DNA from: Streptomyces caeruleatus
GTDB lineage: Bacteria > Actinomycetota > Actinomycetes > Streptomycetales > Streptomycetaceae
Assembly (NCBI RefSeq): GCF_001514235.1
Contig: NZ_KQ948934.1
Coordinates: 1 to 64,000 of the forward strand
Length of the DNA: 64,000 nt
Direction: 5' to 3'
Both the position numbers and the translations under genes were made by a program. A model generated the notes under the pieces. The model did not search any database. It was not told the DNA's origin and saw only the letters and a list, made by a program, of their open reading frames with translations. This document shows, in pieces, positions 1-9,658 of the stretch (position 1 is its first letter; the number at the start of each line of letters is the position of its first letter).

Positions 1-189
1 TTGTTCCAAACTCTATCAGGATTTTTCCGCCTCCCTGACCACCGTCCTGCAGGCATGCAGAAAGTGACCCAGAGATAGGATCTGACAAGTTTGGTGCTGC
101 CGGACGAGGATGCGTAGTTGCGTCACTCAGCCCCAAGCAGGAGTACGACTGTACACGCGCCAACAGAGCGGGTGCAAATCGATGTGGGG

Positions 190-205
190 TATGGTCTAGA
201 CCACT
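190..205. promoter_or_regulatory. dre site (DasR operator) upstream of crr-ptsI
   Basis: The 16 bases TATGGTCTAGACCACT match the DasR consensus ACTGGTCTAGACCACT at 14 of 16 positions, with the full TGGTCTAGACCA core. DasR is the GntR-family GlcNAc regulator of Streptomyces and is known to control the general PTS genes. The site lies 112 bases before the crr start, which fits repression of crr-ptsI when amino sugars are scarce. The rest of bases 1-316 shows no gene that I can recognise. Confidence 0.85.
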
Positions 206-316
206 CTGAAGCGCCCACGCGGAACCGGCACTTCGTGTGACATACCCTGCTGAACAGTGTGCCGCCCGCACAGGCAGCGACGGCCCATATCGATCTCCAC
301 CCCTGGGAGGCTTCCC

Positions 317-766
317 ATGACCACCGTCACGTCCCCACTTGCAGGACGCGCCGTCGGACTGGCGTCAGTGCCGGATCCGGTCTTCTCCGGGGCCATGGTC
401 GGCCCCGGCACGGCGATCGACCCGGTGCGCGAGCCGTCCGAGGCGGTGTCGCCGGTTGACGGAGTCATCGTTTCCCTCCACCCCCACGCATTTGTCGTCG
501 TCGATGAGCAGGGCCACGGTGTGCTCACCCACCTGGGCATCGACACCGTGCAGCTCAACGGCGAAGGCTTCGAGTTGCTCGTGAACAAGGGGGACACCGT
601 GACGCGCGGCCAGGGCATCGTCCGCTGGGACCCCTCGGCCGTCGAGGCAGCCGGCAAGTCGCCGGTATGCCCGATCGTGGCCCTCGAAGCCACGGCAGAG
701 GCCCTCTCCGAACTGCGTGACAACGGCGATGTGAAGGCTGGCGACAGTCTCTTCGTCTGGAAGTGA
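317..766 (+). CDS. crr: PTS glucose/GlcNAc-type EIIA component (Crr)
   Basis: Cytoplasmic EIIA phosphocarrier of 149 residues. It takes phosphate from HPr and passes it to sugar-specific EIIB/EIIC proteins; in Streptomyces the IIA-Crr protein serves GlcNAc uptake. The central THLGIDTVQLNGEGF segment is the EIIA-Glc signature, with His72 as the likely phosphorylated residue and His57 (in LHPHAF) as its partner. The ATG at 317 is preferred over in-frame upstream starts because GGGAGG sits at the correct spacing and the protein then has the usual family length. ptsI follows after 82 bases in the same direction, and a dre site lies upstream. Confidence 0.95.
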   Translation: MTTVTSPLAGRAVGLASVPDPVFSGAMVGPGTAIDPVREPSEAVSPVDGVIVSLHPHAFVVVDEQGHGVLTHLGIDTVQLNGEGFELLVNKGDTVTRGQGIVRWDPSAVEAAGKSPVCPIVALEATAEALSELRDNGDVKAGDSLFVWK

Positions 767-848
767 CTGCGTTGCCGTCCTGCGGCGGCAAGTAAGGACG
801 ACAACCACCGCGGCGGCGGGACCCGCCGCACTATCGGAGACGGGTGAG

Positions 849-2519
849 ATGGAGACAACCCTGCGAGGCGTCGGCGTGAGCCACGGTGTGGCGATCGGCG
901 AGGTTCGGCACATGGGAACGGCGGTCCTCGAACCGCCTGCCAAGCAGATTCCGGCCGAGGACGCGGAGCGTGAACAGGGGCGCGCTCGTAAGGCCGTGGA
1001 GGCAGTGGCAGCCGACTTGATGGCGCGCGGCAATCTGGCGGGCGGGGAGGCCCAGGCGGTCCTTGAGGCGCAGGCCATGATGGCCCAGGACCCGGAACTG
1101 ATGGCGGACGTGGATCGGCGTATCGCCGTGGGCAGCACTGCCGAGCGTGCTGTGTACGACGCCTTCGCCGCGTACCGCGAGCTGCTGGCGGGTGCCGGCG
1201 AGTATCTCGCCGGTCGGGTGGCCGACCTCGATGACGTGCGGAATCGTATCGTCGCTCGTTTGCTCGGGGTCCCGATGCCGGGTGTCCCGGACAGCGACGA
1301 GCCCTACGTCCTGGTCGCTCGCGACCTCGCTCCGGCCGACACTGCGCTGCTGGACCCGGCTCTCGTTCTTGGCTTTGTCACGGAAGAGGGTGGACCGACC
1401 AGTCACAGCGCGATTCTGGCGAGGGCCCTCGGTGTCCCGGCCGTCGTCGCGATGCCGGGTGCCGGTGAGCTCGCCGAAGGCACGGTCATCGCTGTCGACG
1501 GCAGCACGGGCAACGTCTTCGTGAACCCGACCGATGCCAAGAAGACGGAGCTGGAGGCGGCTGCTGCGGCGCGCAAGGCGGCACTCGCGGCGTCGACCGG
1601 ACCGGGTGCCACGGCGGACGGCCACAAGGTGCCGCTGCTCGTCAACGTCGGCGGTCCGTCGGATGTGCCGGCCGCTGTCGAGGCAGGCGCCGAGGGTGTC
1701 GGCCTGTTCCGGACCGAGTTCCTCTTCCTCGACGACAGTAAGAAGGCGCCGTCGGAGGAGAAGCAGGTAGAGGCCTACCGGCAGGTGCTCGAGGCCTTCC
1801 CCGAGGGCCGTGTTGTCGTGCGTGTCCTGGACGCGGGCGCGGACAAGCCGCTGGACTTCCTGACGCCGGCCGACGAGCCGAACCCGGCGCTGGGTGTGCG
1901 GGGGCTGCGGACGCTGCTGGACCACCCCGAGGTGCTGCGAACCCAGCTGACGGCTCTCGCGAAGGCGGCGGAGGGACTTCCTGTCTACCTCGAGGTCATG
2001 GCCCCGATGGTGGCGGACCGTGCCGATGCGAAGGCGTTCGCGGACGCGTGCCGCGCGGCCGGGCTTCAGGCGAAGTTCGGTGCGATGGTGGAGATTCCGT
2101 CGGCCGCGCTGCGGGCGCGGTCGATCTTGCAGGAGGTCGAGTTCCTGTCGCTGGGGACGAACGACCTCGCGCAGTACACCTTCGCCGCGGACCGTCAGGT
2201 GGGTGCAGTGTCCCGGCTTCAGGATCCGTGGCAGCCGGCGCTGCTCGACCTGGTCGCTTTGTCCGCAGAGGCGGCGAAGGCCGAGGGCAAGAGCTGTGGT
2301 GTCTGTGGTGAGGCGGCGTCGGACCCGCTGCTGGCGTGTGTGCTGACCGGTCTGGGTGTCACCTCTCTGTCCATGGGTTCGGCGTCGATTCCTTATGTCC
2401 GGGCGACGCTGGCGAAGTACACGCTGGCGCAGTGTGAGCGTGCTGCTGCGGCCGCGCGGGCGGCGGACAGCGCCGAGGAGGCGCGCAACGCCGCTCAGGC
2501 GGTGCTGTCCGGCGAGTAG
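849..2519 (+). CDS. ptsI: PTS enzyme I (phosphoenolpyruvate-protein phosphotransferase)
   Basis: Soluble 556-residue enzyme I that autophosphorylates from PEP and phosphorylates HPr, the first step of every PTS uptake chain. The order is N-terminal HPr-binding region, the phosphohistidine loop GGPTSHSAILAR with His186, then the PEP-binding TIM barrel with GLFRTEFLFLD and the C-terminal CGEAASDP loop with Cys486. All catalytic landmarks are present and the length is typical. The short gap after crr and the shared dre site argue for one DasR-controlled operon. A strong hairpin follows at 2551-2581. Confidence 0.97.
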   Translation: METTLRGVGVSHGVAIGEVRHMGTAVLEPPAKQIPAEDAEREQGRARKAVEAVAADLMARGNLAGGEAQAVLEAQAMMAQDPELMADVDRRIAVGSTAERAVYDAFAAYRELLAGAGEYLAGRVADLDDVRNRIVARLLGVPMPGVPDSDEPYVLVARDLAPADTALLDPALVLGFVTEEGGPTSHSAILARALGVPAVVAMPGAGELAEGTVIAVDGSTGNVFVNPTDAKKTELEAAAAARKAALAASTGPGATADGHKVPLLVNVGGPSDVPAAVEAGAEGVGLFRTEFLFLDDSKKAPSEEKQVEAYRQVLEAFPEGRVVVRVLDAGADKPLDFLTPADEPNPALGVRGLRTLLDHPEVLRTQLTALAKAAEGLPVYLEVMAPMVADRADAKAFADACRAAGLQAKFGAMVEIPSAALRARSILQEVEFLSLGTNDLAQYTFAADRQVGAVSRLQDPWQPALLDLVALSAEAAKAEGKSCGVCGEAASDPLLACVLTGLGVTSLSMGSASIPYVRATLAKYTLAQCERAAAAARAADSAEEARNAAQAVLSGE

Positions 2520-2550
2520 TCGATCCGGCCCGGTCGGGTCGTGAGGTTGT

Positions 2551-2585
2551 GGGGCGCTCCACTCTTTGGGTGGAGCGCCCCGTTC
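2551..2585 (+). terminator. Terminator hairpin after ptsI
   Basis: Perfect 12-bp inverted repeat (GGGGCGCTCCAC and GTGGAGCGCCCC) with a 7-base loop. It sits between ptsI and the convergent gene ending at 2590, so it may stop transcription from both sides. Confidence 0.8.
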
Positions 2586-2589
2586 GTGT

Positions 2590-3483
2590 TCAGTGACGGT
2601 GTGCCGGTGGGGTTTCCTCATTGCCGAGATCCGGCGGTACGCAGTAGTCGACGCCCGATTCCGGGGAGATGAGGTCGCCGGAATCGATGTCGGTGCAGTA
2701 GGCATCGAAGACTTCGCCTGCGGTCAGGGGTTCCAGGCCCTCTCCACGCAGGCGCCAGCCGTAGATGCGGTCGGAGGTGCCGGCGGCGCTGGTCCGCATG
2801 ACGAGCCCGCCGGGGCTCTGGGTGGCGAGGCCGAGGGCGAGGACGGTGGTGAATTCCAGGGCTTCGGCCTCGTCGAGGTGTGTCGCGCCCTCGGTGTCTT
2901 CGTCGGCGTGCAGGACGGAGACGAGTGTCTCGGGGGTTCCCGTGACACTGCAGACGAGGTGTCGGCTTCCGGGATGGGCCGTGTCGAGGATGCGGACGAC
3001 GAGGTTCGAGGCGCGGGCGAAGGCCGCGCGGCCGATGTCCTCGCCGCAGGTGGCGCAGGCGCCGAGACGTGCCAGGAGTGTGGACGCGTACTCCCAGGTG
3101 GCTTGTCGGACGGCTTCGTCGACGAGGGCCGGGACGAGGTCTGCCAGGGGCTGGCCCTGGTAGGGGATGGTGGGTCCGGTCGTCGCGAGTTGGGCGGTAA
3201 AGCGCGTGCGGCTCGACGGGTCGTCGGGAGCCAGGCCCGTTTCCGCGCAGAACTCGGCGTATTCCTGTGGGTCGAAGAGGGCTAGCGTCGTATGGCTGCC
3301 TTGCGAGGCCCGGGTCCTGAGGAGGGCCTCCACTTGTTGGAGGTAGATCTTGTGATCGTCGAAGGTGAAGCTGCGGTAGTGCCTCATCGCACGGAAGTCG
3401 TGCTCGTCGGTCAGCAGGCCGATCGTGCCGGCGATTTCGCGGCGCAGGATGCGTCGCATTGTCTGGTCGTCGGTGTGTGCCAC
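2590..3483 (-). CDS. Conserved hypothetical protein
   Basis: A 297-residue soluble protein of unknown function. The GTG at 3483 is chosen because AGGGGGAA precedes it; an in-frame ATG 11 codons upstream lacks such a site. The middle holds a CATCGED pair of cysteines (CxxC), and the C-terminus is acidic. I see no signal peptide, membrane segment or recognised catalytic motif. It lies downstream of the acetoacetyl-CoA synthetase gene but is separated from it by a terminator-like hairpin, so it is probably transcribed alone. Codon use is normal for this genome. Confidence 0.8.
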   Translation of the reverse strand: MAHTDDQTMRRILRREIAGTIGLLTDEHDFRAMRHYRSFTFDDHKIYLQQVEALLRTRASQGSHTTLALFDPQEYAEFCAETGLAPDDPSSRTRFTAQLATTGPTIPYQGQPLADLVPALVDEAVRQATWEYASTLLARLGACATCGEDIGRAAFARASNLVVRILDTAHPGSRHLVCSVTGTPETLVSVLHADEDTEGATHLDEAEALEFTTVLALGLATQSPGGLVMRTSAAGTSDRIYGWRLRGEGLEPLTAGEVFDAYCTDIDSGDLISPESGVDYCVPPDLGNEETPPAHRH

Positions 3484-3570
3484 GTTTCCCCCTGTGCGCA
3501 GTCGATCAATGCTCACTCACAGTAACCGGCGGCACTGACAACGGCTTCGGGGCGATGGCGTCGCGAGCGT

Positions 3571-3613
3571 CCCGGCCCTCGGGCTTCTCCTGAATTGGGG
3601 GCCCGAGGCCGGG
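3571..3613 (-). terminator. Terminator hairpin after acetoacetyl-CoA synthetase
   Basis: Imperfect inverted repeat: CCCGGCCCTCGGGC pairs with GCCCGAGGCCGGG with one bulged C. It lies directly downstream of the minus-strand synthetase stop at 3622. Confidence 0.6.
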
Positions 3614-3621
3614 GGCGTGGG

Positions 3622-5589
3622 TCAGGCGCGCTTGCGGGCGAGTTCCTCGTAGAAGTGCAGAAGGTCGAGGTTGTCGATGGAGCCCGGGTTGACCGCCTTC
3701 TCCAGCGGGGTGCCTTGGAGGAGGCGCTTGACCGGGACTTCGATGCGCTTTCCGGTGAGGGTGTGGGGGACGCCGGGGACCTCGATGACCTCGTCGGGGA
3801 CGTGACGTGGTGAGAGCTGTTCGCGGATGGTCTGCTTGATGCGGTTCAGGAGGTCTTCGTCGAGCACGGCTCCCGGGGCCAGGTGCACGAACAGGGGCAT
3901 CCAGTAGCCGCCGTCGGGCTGTTCGATGCCGATGACGAGGGTTTCCTTGATCTCGGGGAGGCGTTCCACCGCTTCGTAGATGTCGGCCGAGCCCATGCGG
4001 ACGCCCTGGCGATTGAGCGTCGAGTCGGAGCGGCCGTGGATGACGACGGAGCCGCGGGAGGTGACGGTGATCCAGTCGCCGTGGCGCCATACGCCGGGGT
4101 AGGTGTCGAAGTAGCTGTCGTGGTACCGGCTGCCCTCGGGGTCGTTCCAGAAGTAGATCGGCATGGACGGCATGGGGTTGGTGACCACGAGTTCGCCGAC
4201 CTCGTCGGTGACGGGGTTGCCGCTGGGGTCCCAGGACCGCAGGTCGGTGCCGAGGCTGGGGGCCTGGAGCTCGCCGATGTGCACGGGCAGGGTGGGCACG
4301 GCTCCCGCGAAGCAGGAGCACACGTCCGTGCCGCCGCTGACGGAGGCGATCCAGAGGTCGTCGCGGACCTCGTCGTGCAGCCAGCGGAATCCGTCGGGCG
4401 GCAGTGGTGATCCGGTGGTGGCGACGCACTGCACCTTGGTGAGGTCGAAGTCGCGGCCGGGGTGGACGTCGGCCTTGCGGCAGGCCATGACGTACGCGGC
4501 GGAAGTGCCGTAGAGGGTGGCTTCCGTGCGTTCGGCGATGCGCCACTGGGCGCCCGTGTCGGGGAAGCCGGGGCTGCCGTCGTACAGGACGATCGTGGTG
4601 CCGGTGAGGAGGCCGGAGACGAGGAAGTTCCACATCATCCAGCCCGTCGAGGTGTACCAGAAGAAACGGTCCTCGGGGCCCAGGTCGCAGTGCAGGCCGA
4701 GTTGTTTGAGGTGCTCGACGAGGATGCCTCCCTGGGACTGGACGATGGCCTTGGGAAGGCCGGTCGTGCCGGAGGAGTAGAGCACCCAGAGGGGGTGGTC
4801 GAAGGGGACCTGTTCGAAGACGGGTTCCTCGTCGGCGGAGGTGAGCGCCGACCAGTCCAGGGCGCCGTCGGGGGCCTCGGTGCCGAGGAGGGGAATGTGC
4901 ACCACGGCGCGCAGCGTGGGCAGTTCGCGGCGCAGTTCGGTGACGATGTCGCGGCGGTCGTGCTCCTTGCCGCCGTAGCGGTAGCCGTCGACGGTGAACA
5001 GGACGATCGGTTCGATCTGCTGGAAGCGGTCGAGGACGCTGCGGGCGCCGAAGTCGGGTGCGCAGGAGGTCCAGACGCCGCCGACGGCGGCCGTGGCCAG
5101 GAGGGCGACCACAGCCTGGGGGATGTTCGGGAGGTAGCCGCTGACGCGGTCTCCTGGGCGTACGCCGAGGGCGCGCAGCTCGGCAGCGAGGGAGCCGACC
5201 TGGCGACGCAGTTCGGACCAGGTGACGGGTCGGGGGTCGTGGGACTCGTCGACGTACAGAAGCGCGGGTTCGTCGGCGCGGGTCGCGGAAGCGCGCAGGG
5301 CGTGTTCGGCGTAGTTCAGGGTCGCGCCGGGGAACCATTGGGCGCCGGGCATCGAGCGGTCGCCGAGCACGCGCGCGTAGGGGGTGGAGAAGCGTACGTC
5401 GAACCACTCCGTGACGGCTTTCCAGAAGGTGTCCAGTTCGTCGACCGACCATCGGTGCAGGGCCGCGTAGCCGCCCTCGGAGGGGGCGTCGTGGTTTTCG
5501 GCGGCCCAGGCCTGGAACTTGGTGACCTGAGCCTGGGCGATGCGTTCCGGATCTGGCTGCCAGAGCGGCTGAGGGTTCATGATCGACAT
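3622..5589 (-). CDS. Acetoacetate-CoA ligase (acetoacetyl-CoA synthetase)
   Basis: ATP-dependent ligase of 655 residues that converts acetoacetate to acetoacetyl-CoA through an acyl-AMP intermediate in the cytoplasm. Evidence is the adenylate-forming P-loop LYSSGTTGLPKAIVQSQGG, the hinge region HGRSDSTLNRQGVRMGS, and the C-terminal LTGKRIEVPVK with the catalytic lysine. The N-terminus PLWQPDPERIAQAQVTKFQ resembles acetoacetyl-CoA rather than acetyl-CoA synthetases, and the length suits that family. The ATG at 5589 has GGGAG upstream; another ATG lies three codons in. It is divergent from the GH31 gene. Confidence 0.9.
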   Translation of the reverse strand: MSIMNPQPLWQPDPERIAQAQVTKFQAWAAENHDAPSEGGYAALHRWSVDELDTFWKAVTEWFDVRFSTPYARVLGDRSMPGAQWFPGATLNYAEHALRASATRADEPALLYVDESHDPRPVTWSELRRQVGSLAAELRALGVRPGDRVSGYLPNIPQAVVALLATAAVGGVWTSCAPDFGARSVLDRFQQIEPIVLFTVDGYRYGGKEHDRRDIVTELRRELPTLRAVVHIPLLGTEAPDGALDWSALTSADEEPVFEQVPFDHPLWVLYSSGTTGLPKAIVQSQGGILVEHLKQLGLHCDLGPEDRFFWYTSTGWMMWNFLVSGLLTGTTIVLYDGSPGFPDTGAQWRIAERTEATLYGTSAAYVMACRKADVHPGRDFDLTKVQCVATTGSPLPPDGFRWLHDEVRDDLWIASVSGGTDVCSCFAGAVPTLPVHIGELQAPSLGTDLRSWDPSGNPVTDEVGELVVTNPMPSMPIYFWNDPEGSRYHDSYFDTYPGVWRHGDWITVTSRGSVVIHGRSDSTLNRQGVRMGSADIYEAVERLPEIKETLVIGIEQPDGGYWMPLFVHLAPGAVLDEDLLNRIKQTIREQLSPRHVPDEVIEVPGVPHTLTGKRIEVPVKRLLQGTPLEKAVNPGSIDNLDLLHFYEELARKRA

Positions 5590-5801
5590 GGAGCGGCTCC
5601 CGGACTGTGCGCGTCGTGTGCGTCTTCCGCGCACGGCTGGGTTGTGCGCGTGACGCGGCTGACACGGACGATGCCATGTGATCGACTTCTGCACCAGGGT
5701 CCGCCCCACATAGTCCGTGTCGTGAAGATGTGGTCCAGGCACGGGTGAACGGCAGTTGAACGACACGCGTGTGTGGGGCGGTCAATGGCAGGCTGAGCAG
5801 C

Positions 5802-8174
5802 ATGGACGGTCGTGACCTGGTGCGTTCGATGAAGGTGGTCGGTTCTGTGGGGGCGGCCCAGGGGTTGCGTACCGTGCGGGCGGCGTGGCGTAGGAGGCGT
5901 GTCGACGCCGCGGGGCTGCCGCCCCGGGGTGCCGAGCGCGCTCGGGTGCCCGGACCTGTGCAGGAGGTGCGGCCGGGGCCGGGCGGTGGTGTGATCCGGT
6001 TCAGCCGGTCCGAGCTGCGCGTGACCGTCGCCGTGAACGGGGCCGTGTTCTGGGGCTGGGACGGGGCCGGTCCCGAGCCGTCGTACGCGCTCGTGGACCG
6101 CTGTCCGGAGCCGGATCCCCGGGCGGTGCTGGAGCCCGACAAGGATGGTGGCTGGCGGGTCGTGGCGGAGCGGGTGACGGTCGTCATCTCGCGGCACGGC
6201 GCCGTGGAGGTGCAGACGCCCGGGGGCGTGACGCTCCGGCGTGAGCTGCCGCCGCGCTGGTGGGAACCAGTGGGTGGTGGGTCCGCACGATGGATGCAGC
6301 GCTCGGAGGTAGCCGCGGACGCGCGGTTCTTCGGGCTCGGGGGACGGGCGTCGGGACCTCGGTTGAGGGACGGGACGTATCGGCTGTGGAACACCGACCC
6401 CGGCCATGCGTTCGACCCGGGCGACGATCCGCTGTACATCACCATGCCGGTGCAGCTGGTGGTGGCCGACGCGGCCACGCACCTGGTGTTCTACGACACC
6501 TCGTGGGACGGCACGGTGACGCTGCTGGCGGGCGAGGAAGGCGCCGGCTCCGGGCATGACCGGGCGGGGACGAGTGAACTGCGGATGGACGGCGGCCCGC
6601 TGCGCTGCTGGGTGATAGTGGGCACCCCAGCGCGCGTGCTGCTCGTCTGGGCCGCGCTCACCGGTGCGGCCGCGCTGCCGCCGGCGTGGGCGCTGGGCCA
6701 CCAGCACGCGCGGTGGGGCTTCGGCAGCGAGCAGGAGGTGCGGCGGATCGTCTCGGGGTATCAGGAGCGAGACCTGCCGCTGGATGCCGTGCATCTGGAC
6801 ATCGACCACCACGACGAGCACCAGGTGTTCACGGTCGACCAGGAGCGCTTTCCCAAACTGCCGCAGCTTGCCGAGGACTTGCGCGGGGACGGCATCCGCC
6901 TGGTGTCGATCGTCGACCCGGCGGTCAAGGCAGTGGCGGGCAATGCCGTGTACGACAGCGGATCGGCCGAGGACGCGTTCGTGCGGGACGCCTCCGGGCG
7001 GCTCGTGCGAGGGGTCGTCTGGCCCGGGGAGGCGGTCTTCCCGGACTTCACCCACGCGCGCGTGCGGCAGTGGTGGGGTGGTCTGTACGAGGAACGGCTG
7101 GGGCAGGGCTTCTCGGGTTTCTGGCATGACATGAACGAGCCGACTTCGTTCGCGGCGTTCGGGGAGTCGACGTTGCCGCGTTCGGCCCGGCACTCATTTG
7201 AAGGGCGGGGCGGGGACCATCGGGAGGCGCACAACGTCTACGCCCTGTGCATGGCCCGGGCCGGTTACGAAGGGCTGCTCGAACTGGCGCCCGAGGAGCG
7301 GCCCTTCGTCTTCTCGCGTTCCGGGTGGACCGGCATGCAGCGCTACGGCGGGACCTGGTCCGGGGATGTGGCGACAGGCTGGCCGGGTCTGCGGGCATCG
7401 CTGTCGCTGGTCATGGGCCTCGGGCTGTGCGGTGTGCCGTACTCGGGGCCGGACGTGGGCGGCTTCGACGGGAGCCCCTCGCCGGAGCTGTATCTGCGAT
7501 GGTTCCAGTTGGCCGCGTATCTGCCGCTGTTCCGTACGCACGCGAGTCTGCGGGCGGGACGCCGGGAGCCGTGGGAGTTCGGTCCCCAGGTGCTGGAGCA
7601 CGCACGCGTGGCGCTCGTCGAGCGTCGGAGACTGCTGCCGTACTTCGTGACGCTGGCGCATCTGGCCCGGCGCACCGGGGCGCCCTATGTGCGTCCGCTG
7701 TGGTGGTCGGCGCCCGAGGACCGTGCGCTGCGTGACTGTGAGGATGCGTTTCTGCTGGGCGACTGCCTGCTGGTGGCACCGGTGCTTGACCCGGGCACGG
7801 ACCGGCGTGCGGTGCAGCTGCCTCAAGGCCGTTGGTACGACACGGCAACGGGGCGGGCGTACGAAGGCCCAGGGCAGGTTCTCGTCGAGGCGCCCTTGTC
7901 CCGCATCCCGGTGCTGGCGCGTTCGGGCGCCGTCGTCCCCGTGCGTGGGGACGACGGCGGGCTGGAACTGGAGGTGTGGGCGCCCGCCCGGGGGCGCACC
8001 GGCGGCGGGCTGGTCGTGCCTGATGCGGGCGACGGCTGGGACGAACCGGAGATCGAGCGTTACGTCACCCGCTGGGACGGACGGAAGCTGCTGGTCGAGC
8101 TGGAGCACGAGGACGGCGTGATCACATCACCCCGTCCGGTGCGCATACGAGGGCTCGACGAGCGTCATATGTAG
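5802..8174 (+). CDS. Glycoside hydrolase family 31 (alpha-glucosidase-like)
   Basis: Cytoplasmic 790-residue GH31 enzyme, expected to release alpha-linked glucose or xylose from oligosaccharides. The N-terminal beta-sandwich is followed by the catalytic barrel, with nucleophile Asp443 in FWHDMNEP and acid/base Asp551 in SGPDVGGF; beta domains close the C-terminus. There is no signal peptide. The ATG at 5802 was chosen over an ATG-like start 11 codons upstream for lack of a ribosome site there. Its 3' end overlaps the convergent NUDIX gene by 10 bases. Exact substrate cannot be read from sequence. Confidence 0.9.
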   Translation: MDGRDLVRSMKVVGSVGAAQGLRTVRAAWRRRRVDAAGLPPRGAERARVPGPVQEVRPGPGGGVIRFSRSELRVTVAVNGAVFWGWDGAGPEPSYALVDRCPEPDPRAVLEPDKDGGWRVVAERVTVVISRHGAVEVQTPGGVTLRRELPPRWWEPVGGGSARWMQRSEVAADARFFGLGGRASGPRLRDGTYRLWNTDPGHAFDPGDDPLYITMPVQLVVADAATHLVFYDTSWDGTVTLLAGEEGAGSGHDRAGTSELRMDGGPLRCWVIVGTPARVLLVWAALTGAAALPPAWALGHQHARWGFGSEQEVRRIVSGYQERDLPLDAVHLDIDHHDEHQVFTVDQERFPKLPQLAEDLRGDGIRLVSIVDPAVKAVAGNAVYDSGSAEDAFVRDASGRLVRGVVWPGEAVFPDFTHARVRQWWGGLYEERLGQGFSGFWHDMNEPTSFAAFGESTLPRSARHSFEGRGGDHREAHNVYALCMARAGYEGLLELAPEERPFVFSRSGWTGMQRYGGTWSGDVATGWPGLRASLSLVMGLGLCGVPYSGPDVGGFDGSPSPELYLRWFQLAAYLPLFRTHASLRAGRREPWEFGPQVLEHARVALVERRRLLPYFVTLAHLARRTGAPYVRPLWWSAPEDRALRDCEDAFLLGDCLLVAPVLDPGTDRRAVQLPQGRWYDTATGRAYEGPGQVLVEAPLSRIPVLARSGAVVPVRGDDGGLELEVWAPARGRTGGGLVVPDAGDGWDEPEIERYVTRWDGRKLLVELEHEDGVITSPRPVRIRGLDERHM

Positions 8175-8701
8175 CGGCCCTCGAAGAACGCCTTCACGGC
8201 CAGCGTGTGCAGCGGGAAGGCCAGTTCCTCCGGCCTGTGCAGGAGGTGCCAGCCCTCGGTCTCGTCCGTGGCAGCCGAGGTCGGCAGACGGTCGGCGGGC
8301 CGTTCCGGCAGGAGGCCGAACAGCAGCAGGTGGCCGTCGGGCGAGCTCATCGCGTCGGCGAGTCGTACGTCGCGGCCGGCCGCGGCGATGCCGGTCTCTT
8401 CCTTGAGTTCGCGTACGACGGCCTGCCGCCAGTCCTCGCGATCGTCGATGTAGCCGCCCGGCAGGGCGATGCCTCCGCGCGCGGGGGCCACGGTTCGGGT
8501 GATGACGACCAGGGCCGTGCCCTTGGTGTCGTACACGGGCTGGAGCGCGACGGCTACCGGCAGGGGGTTGCGGTAGGCCACCGTGCCGCATGCCGGGCAG
8601 GTGCGGGGCCAGCTGGAGACGCCCTCTCCGTAGGGCGCGCCGCAGCTCGAACAATGGGAGTCTGCTGCGGAGTTGGGGACGGAGAACTGAGTTTCGGACA
8701 C
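8165..8701 (-). CDS. NUDIX hydrolase with N-terminal zinc ribbon
   Basis: A 178-residue protein with an N-terminal zinc ribbon (CSSC and CPAC knuckles near residues 17 and 35) followed by a NUDIX domain. The NUDIX box starts at GGYIDDRE and ends at RELKEETG, with all acidic residues for Mg binding present. Such proteins hydrolyse nucleoside diphosphate-linked compounds; the zinc ribbon is reminiscent of NudC-type enzymes, but the fold here is shorter. It is convergent with, and overlaps, the GH31 gene. Substrate unknown. Confidence 0.88.
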   Translation of the reverse strand: MSETQFSVPNSAADSHCSSCGAPYGEGVSSWPRTCPACGTVAYRNPLPVAVALQPVYDTKGTALVVITRTVAPARGGIALPGGYIDDREDWRQAVVRELKEETGIAAAGRDVRLADAMSSPDGHLLLFGLLPERPADRLPTSAATDETEGWHLLHRPEELAFPLHTLAVKAFFEGRYI

Positions 8702-8751
8702 GCGGCGGACTGTATCCGATCAGCGGAAGGGCGTCTTCCGGGGGCCGGTCA

Positions 8752-9558
8752 TCAGGGCTTCGTGAGGGAGTTCCAGGACACGGGGAAGTCGAAGTAGGTG
8801 TCCGGATAAGGCTCCGGCTTGTATGTGAAGTGCCACCACTCCTCGGCGAGGTTCACGAATCCGAGGGCTTCGAGAGTGCTCTTGAGCAGCAGTCGGTTGG
8901 CGCGCTGTTCGCCCTGGATACGTGGGTCGAGCGTGTGCGAAAGGGTGTCGAAGCAGTCGAATCCGGTGCCCATGTCGACGGAGTTGTCGGGGAAGCGCTC
9001 GCCCTGCGGCGCGTAGCAGGGCACAAGGGGCTCTCCAGGTACGTACGGCCTGGTGGGTTTGGCCGGCAGCCTGACGATCGTCAGGTCCATGGTCGAGCCG
9101 CGGCTGTGGCCGGATTTCTCCGCGATGTATCCGTCTTCGAACAGGCGGGTCTTGTCGACGTCGGGGTAGAACTCGCCTTTCATGGCCTGGTCGTCGAGGT
9201 CCTCGGCCCAGCGGACGAAGTGGTCGACGGCGCGCTGAGGCCGGTAGCAGTCGTACACCTTGAGTGTGTAGCCCTGGCGCAGCAGCCGTCTCTGGGCCTG
9301 GTGGAGCGCTTCGGCGGCGGCTCGGGTGAGGATGCAGAGGGGCTGTCGGTAGCCGTCGATGCGCTCGCCCACGAAGTTGTGCGGGGTGAAGTAGCGCATC
9401 TCCTGAATGATGGTGGGATCCACGGTTCTCAGCGCCACGAAGTTCTCCGGCGCTCGTGGCTCGGGTTTCGCCTGGGCGGTGGCGGGAGCGGCGGTCACGG
9501 CCAGCAGGGTGGCGAGGGTGATGACCAGTCCCCGTACCGCGGTCGAGAGTCGTGTCAT
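8752..9558 (-). CDS. Secreted D-Ala-D-Ala dipeptidase (VanX/M15D family)
   Basis: A 268-residue exported zinc dipeptidase, expected to cleave D-Ala-D-Ala or related peptides in the cell wall space. Residues 1-30 form a signal peptide (MTRLSTAVRGLVITLATLL, then an alanine-rich AxA cleavage site). Zinc ligands are visible in SGHSRGSTMD and in the C-terminal EEWWHFTY, the M15 pattern with the catalytic glutamate. The ATG at 9558 is preceded by AGGAGA. No vanHA or vanRS genes are nearby, so a housekeeping murein role is more likely than vancomycin resistance. Confidence 0.88.
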   Translation of the reverse strand: MTRLSTAVRGLVITLATLLAVTAAPATAQAKPEPRAPENFVALRTVDPTIIQEMRYFTPHNFVGERIDGYRQPLCILTRAAAEALHQAQRRLLRQGYTLKVYDCYRPQRAVDHFVRWAEDLDDQAMKGEFYPDVDKTRLFEDGYIAEKSGHSRGSTMDLTIVRLPAKPTRPYVPGEPLVPCYAPQGERFPDNSVDMGTGFDCFDTLSHTLDPRIQGEQRANRLLLKSTLEALGFVNLAEEWWHFTYKPEPYPDTYFDFPVSWNSLTKP

Positions 9559-9658
9559 GTCTCCTGCGTCTATCAGGAGTCCGTTCCGTGAGGGAAGTGG
9601 CCGGACGCGGTCCACTCGTAAGGTCACTCTGCCGCTTCGCGGTTGCCCGTGGCACACT

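Noticed and set aside
8752..9558. VanX-like gene as a vancomycin resistance determinant
   Set aside because: No vanH, vanA, vanR or vanS nearby, and the protein has a signal peptide, unlike cytoplasmic VanX of resistance clusters.
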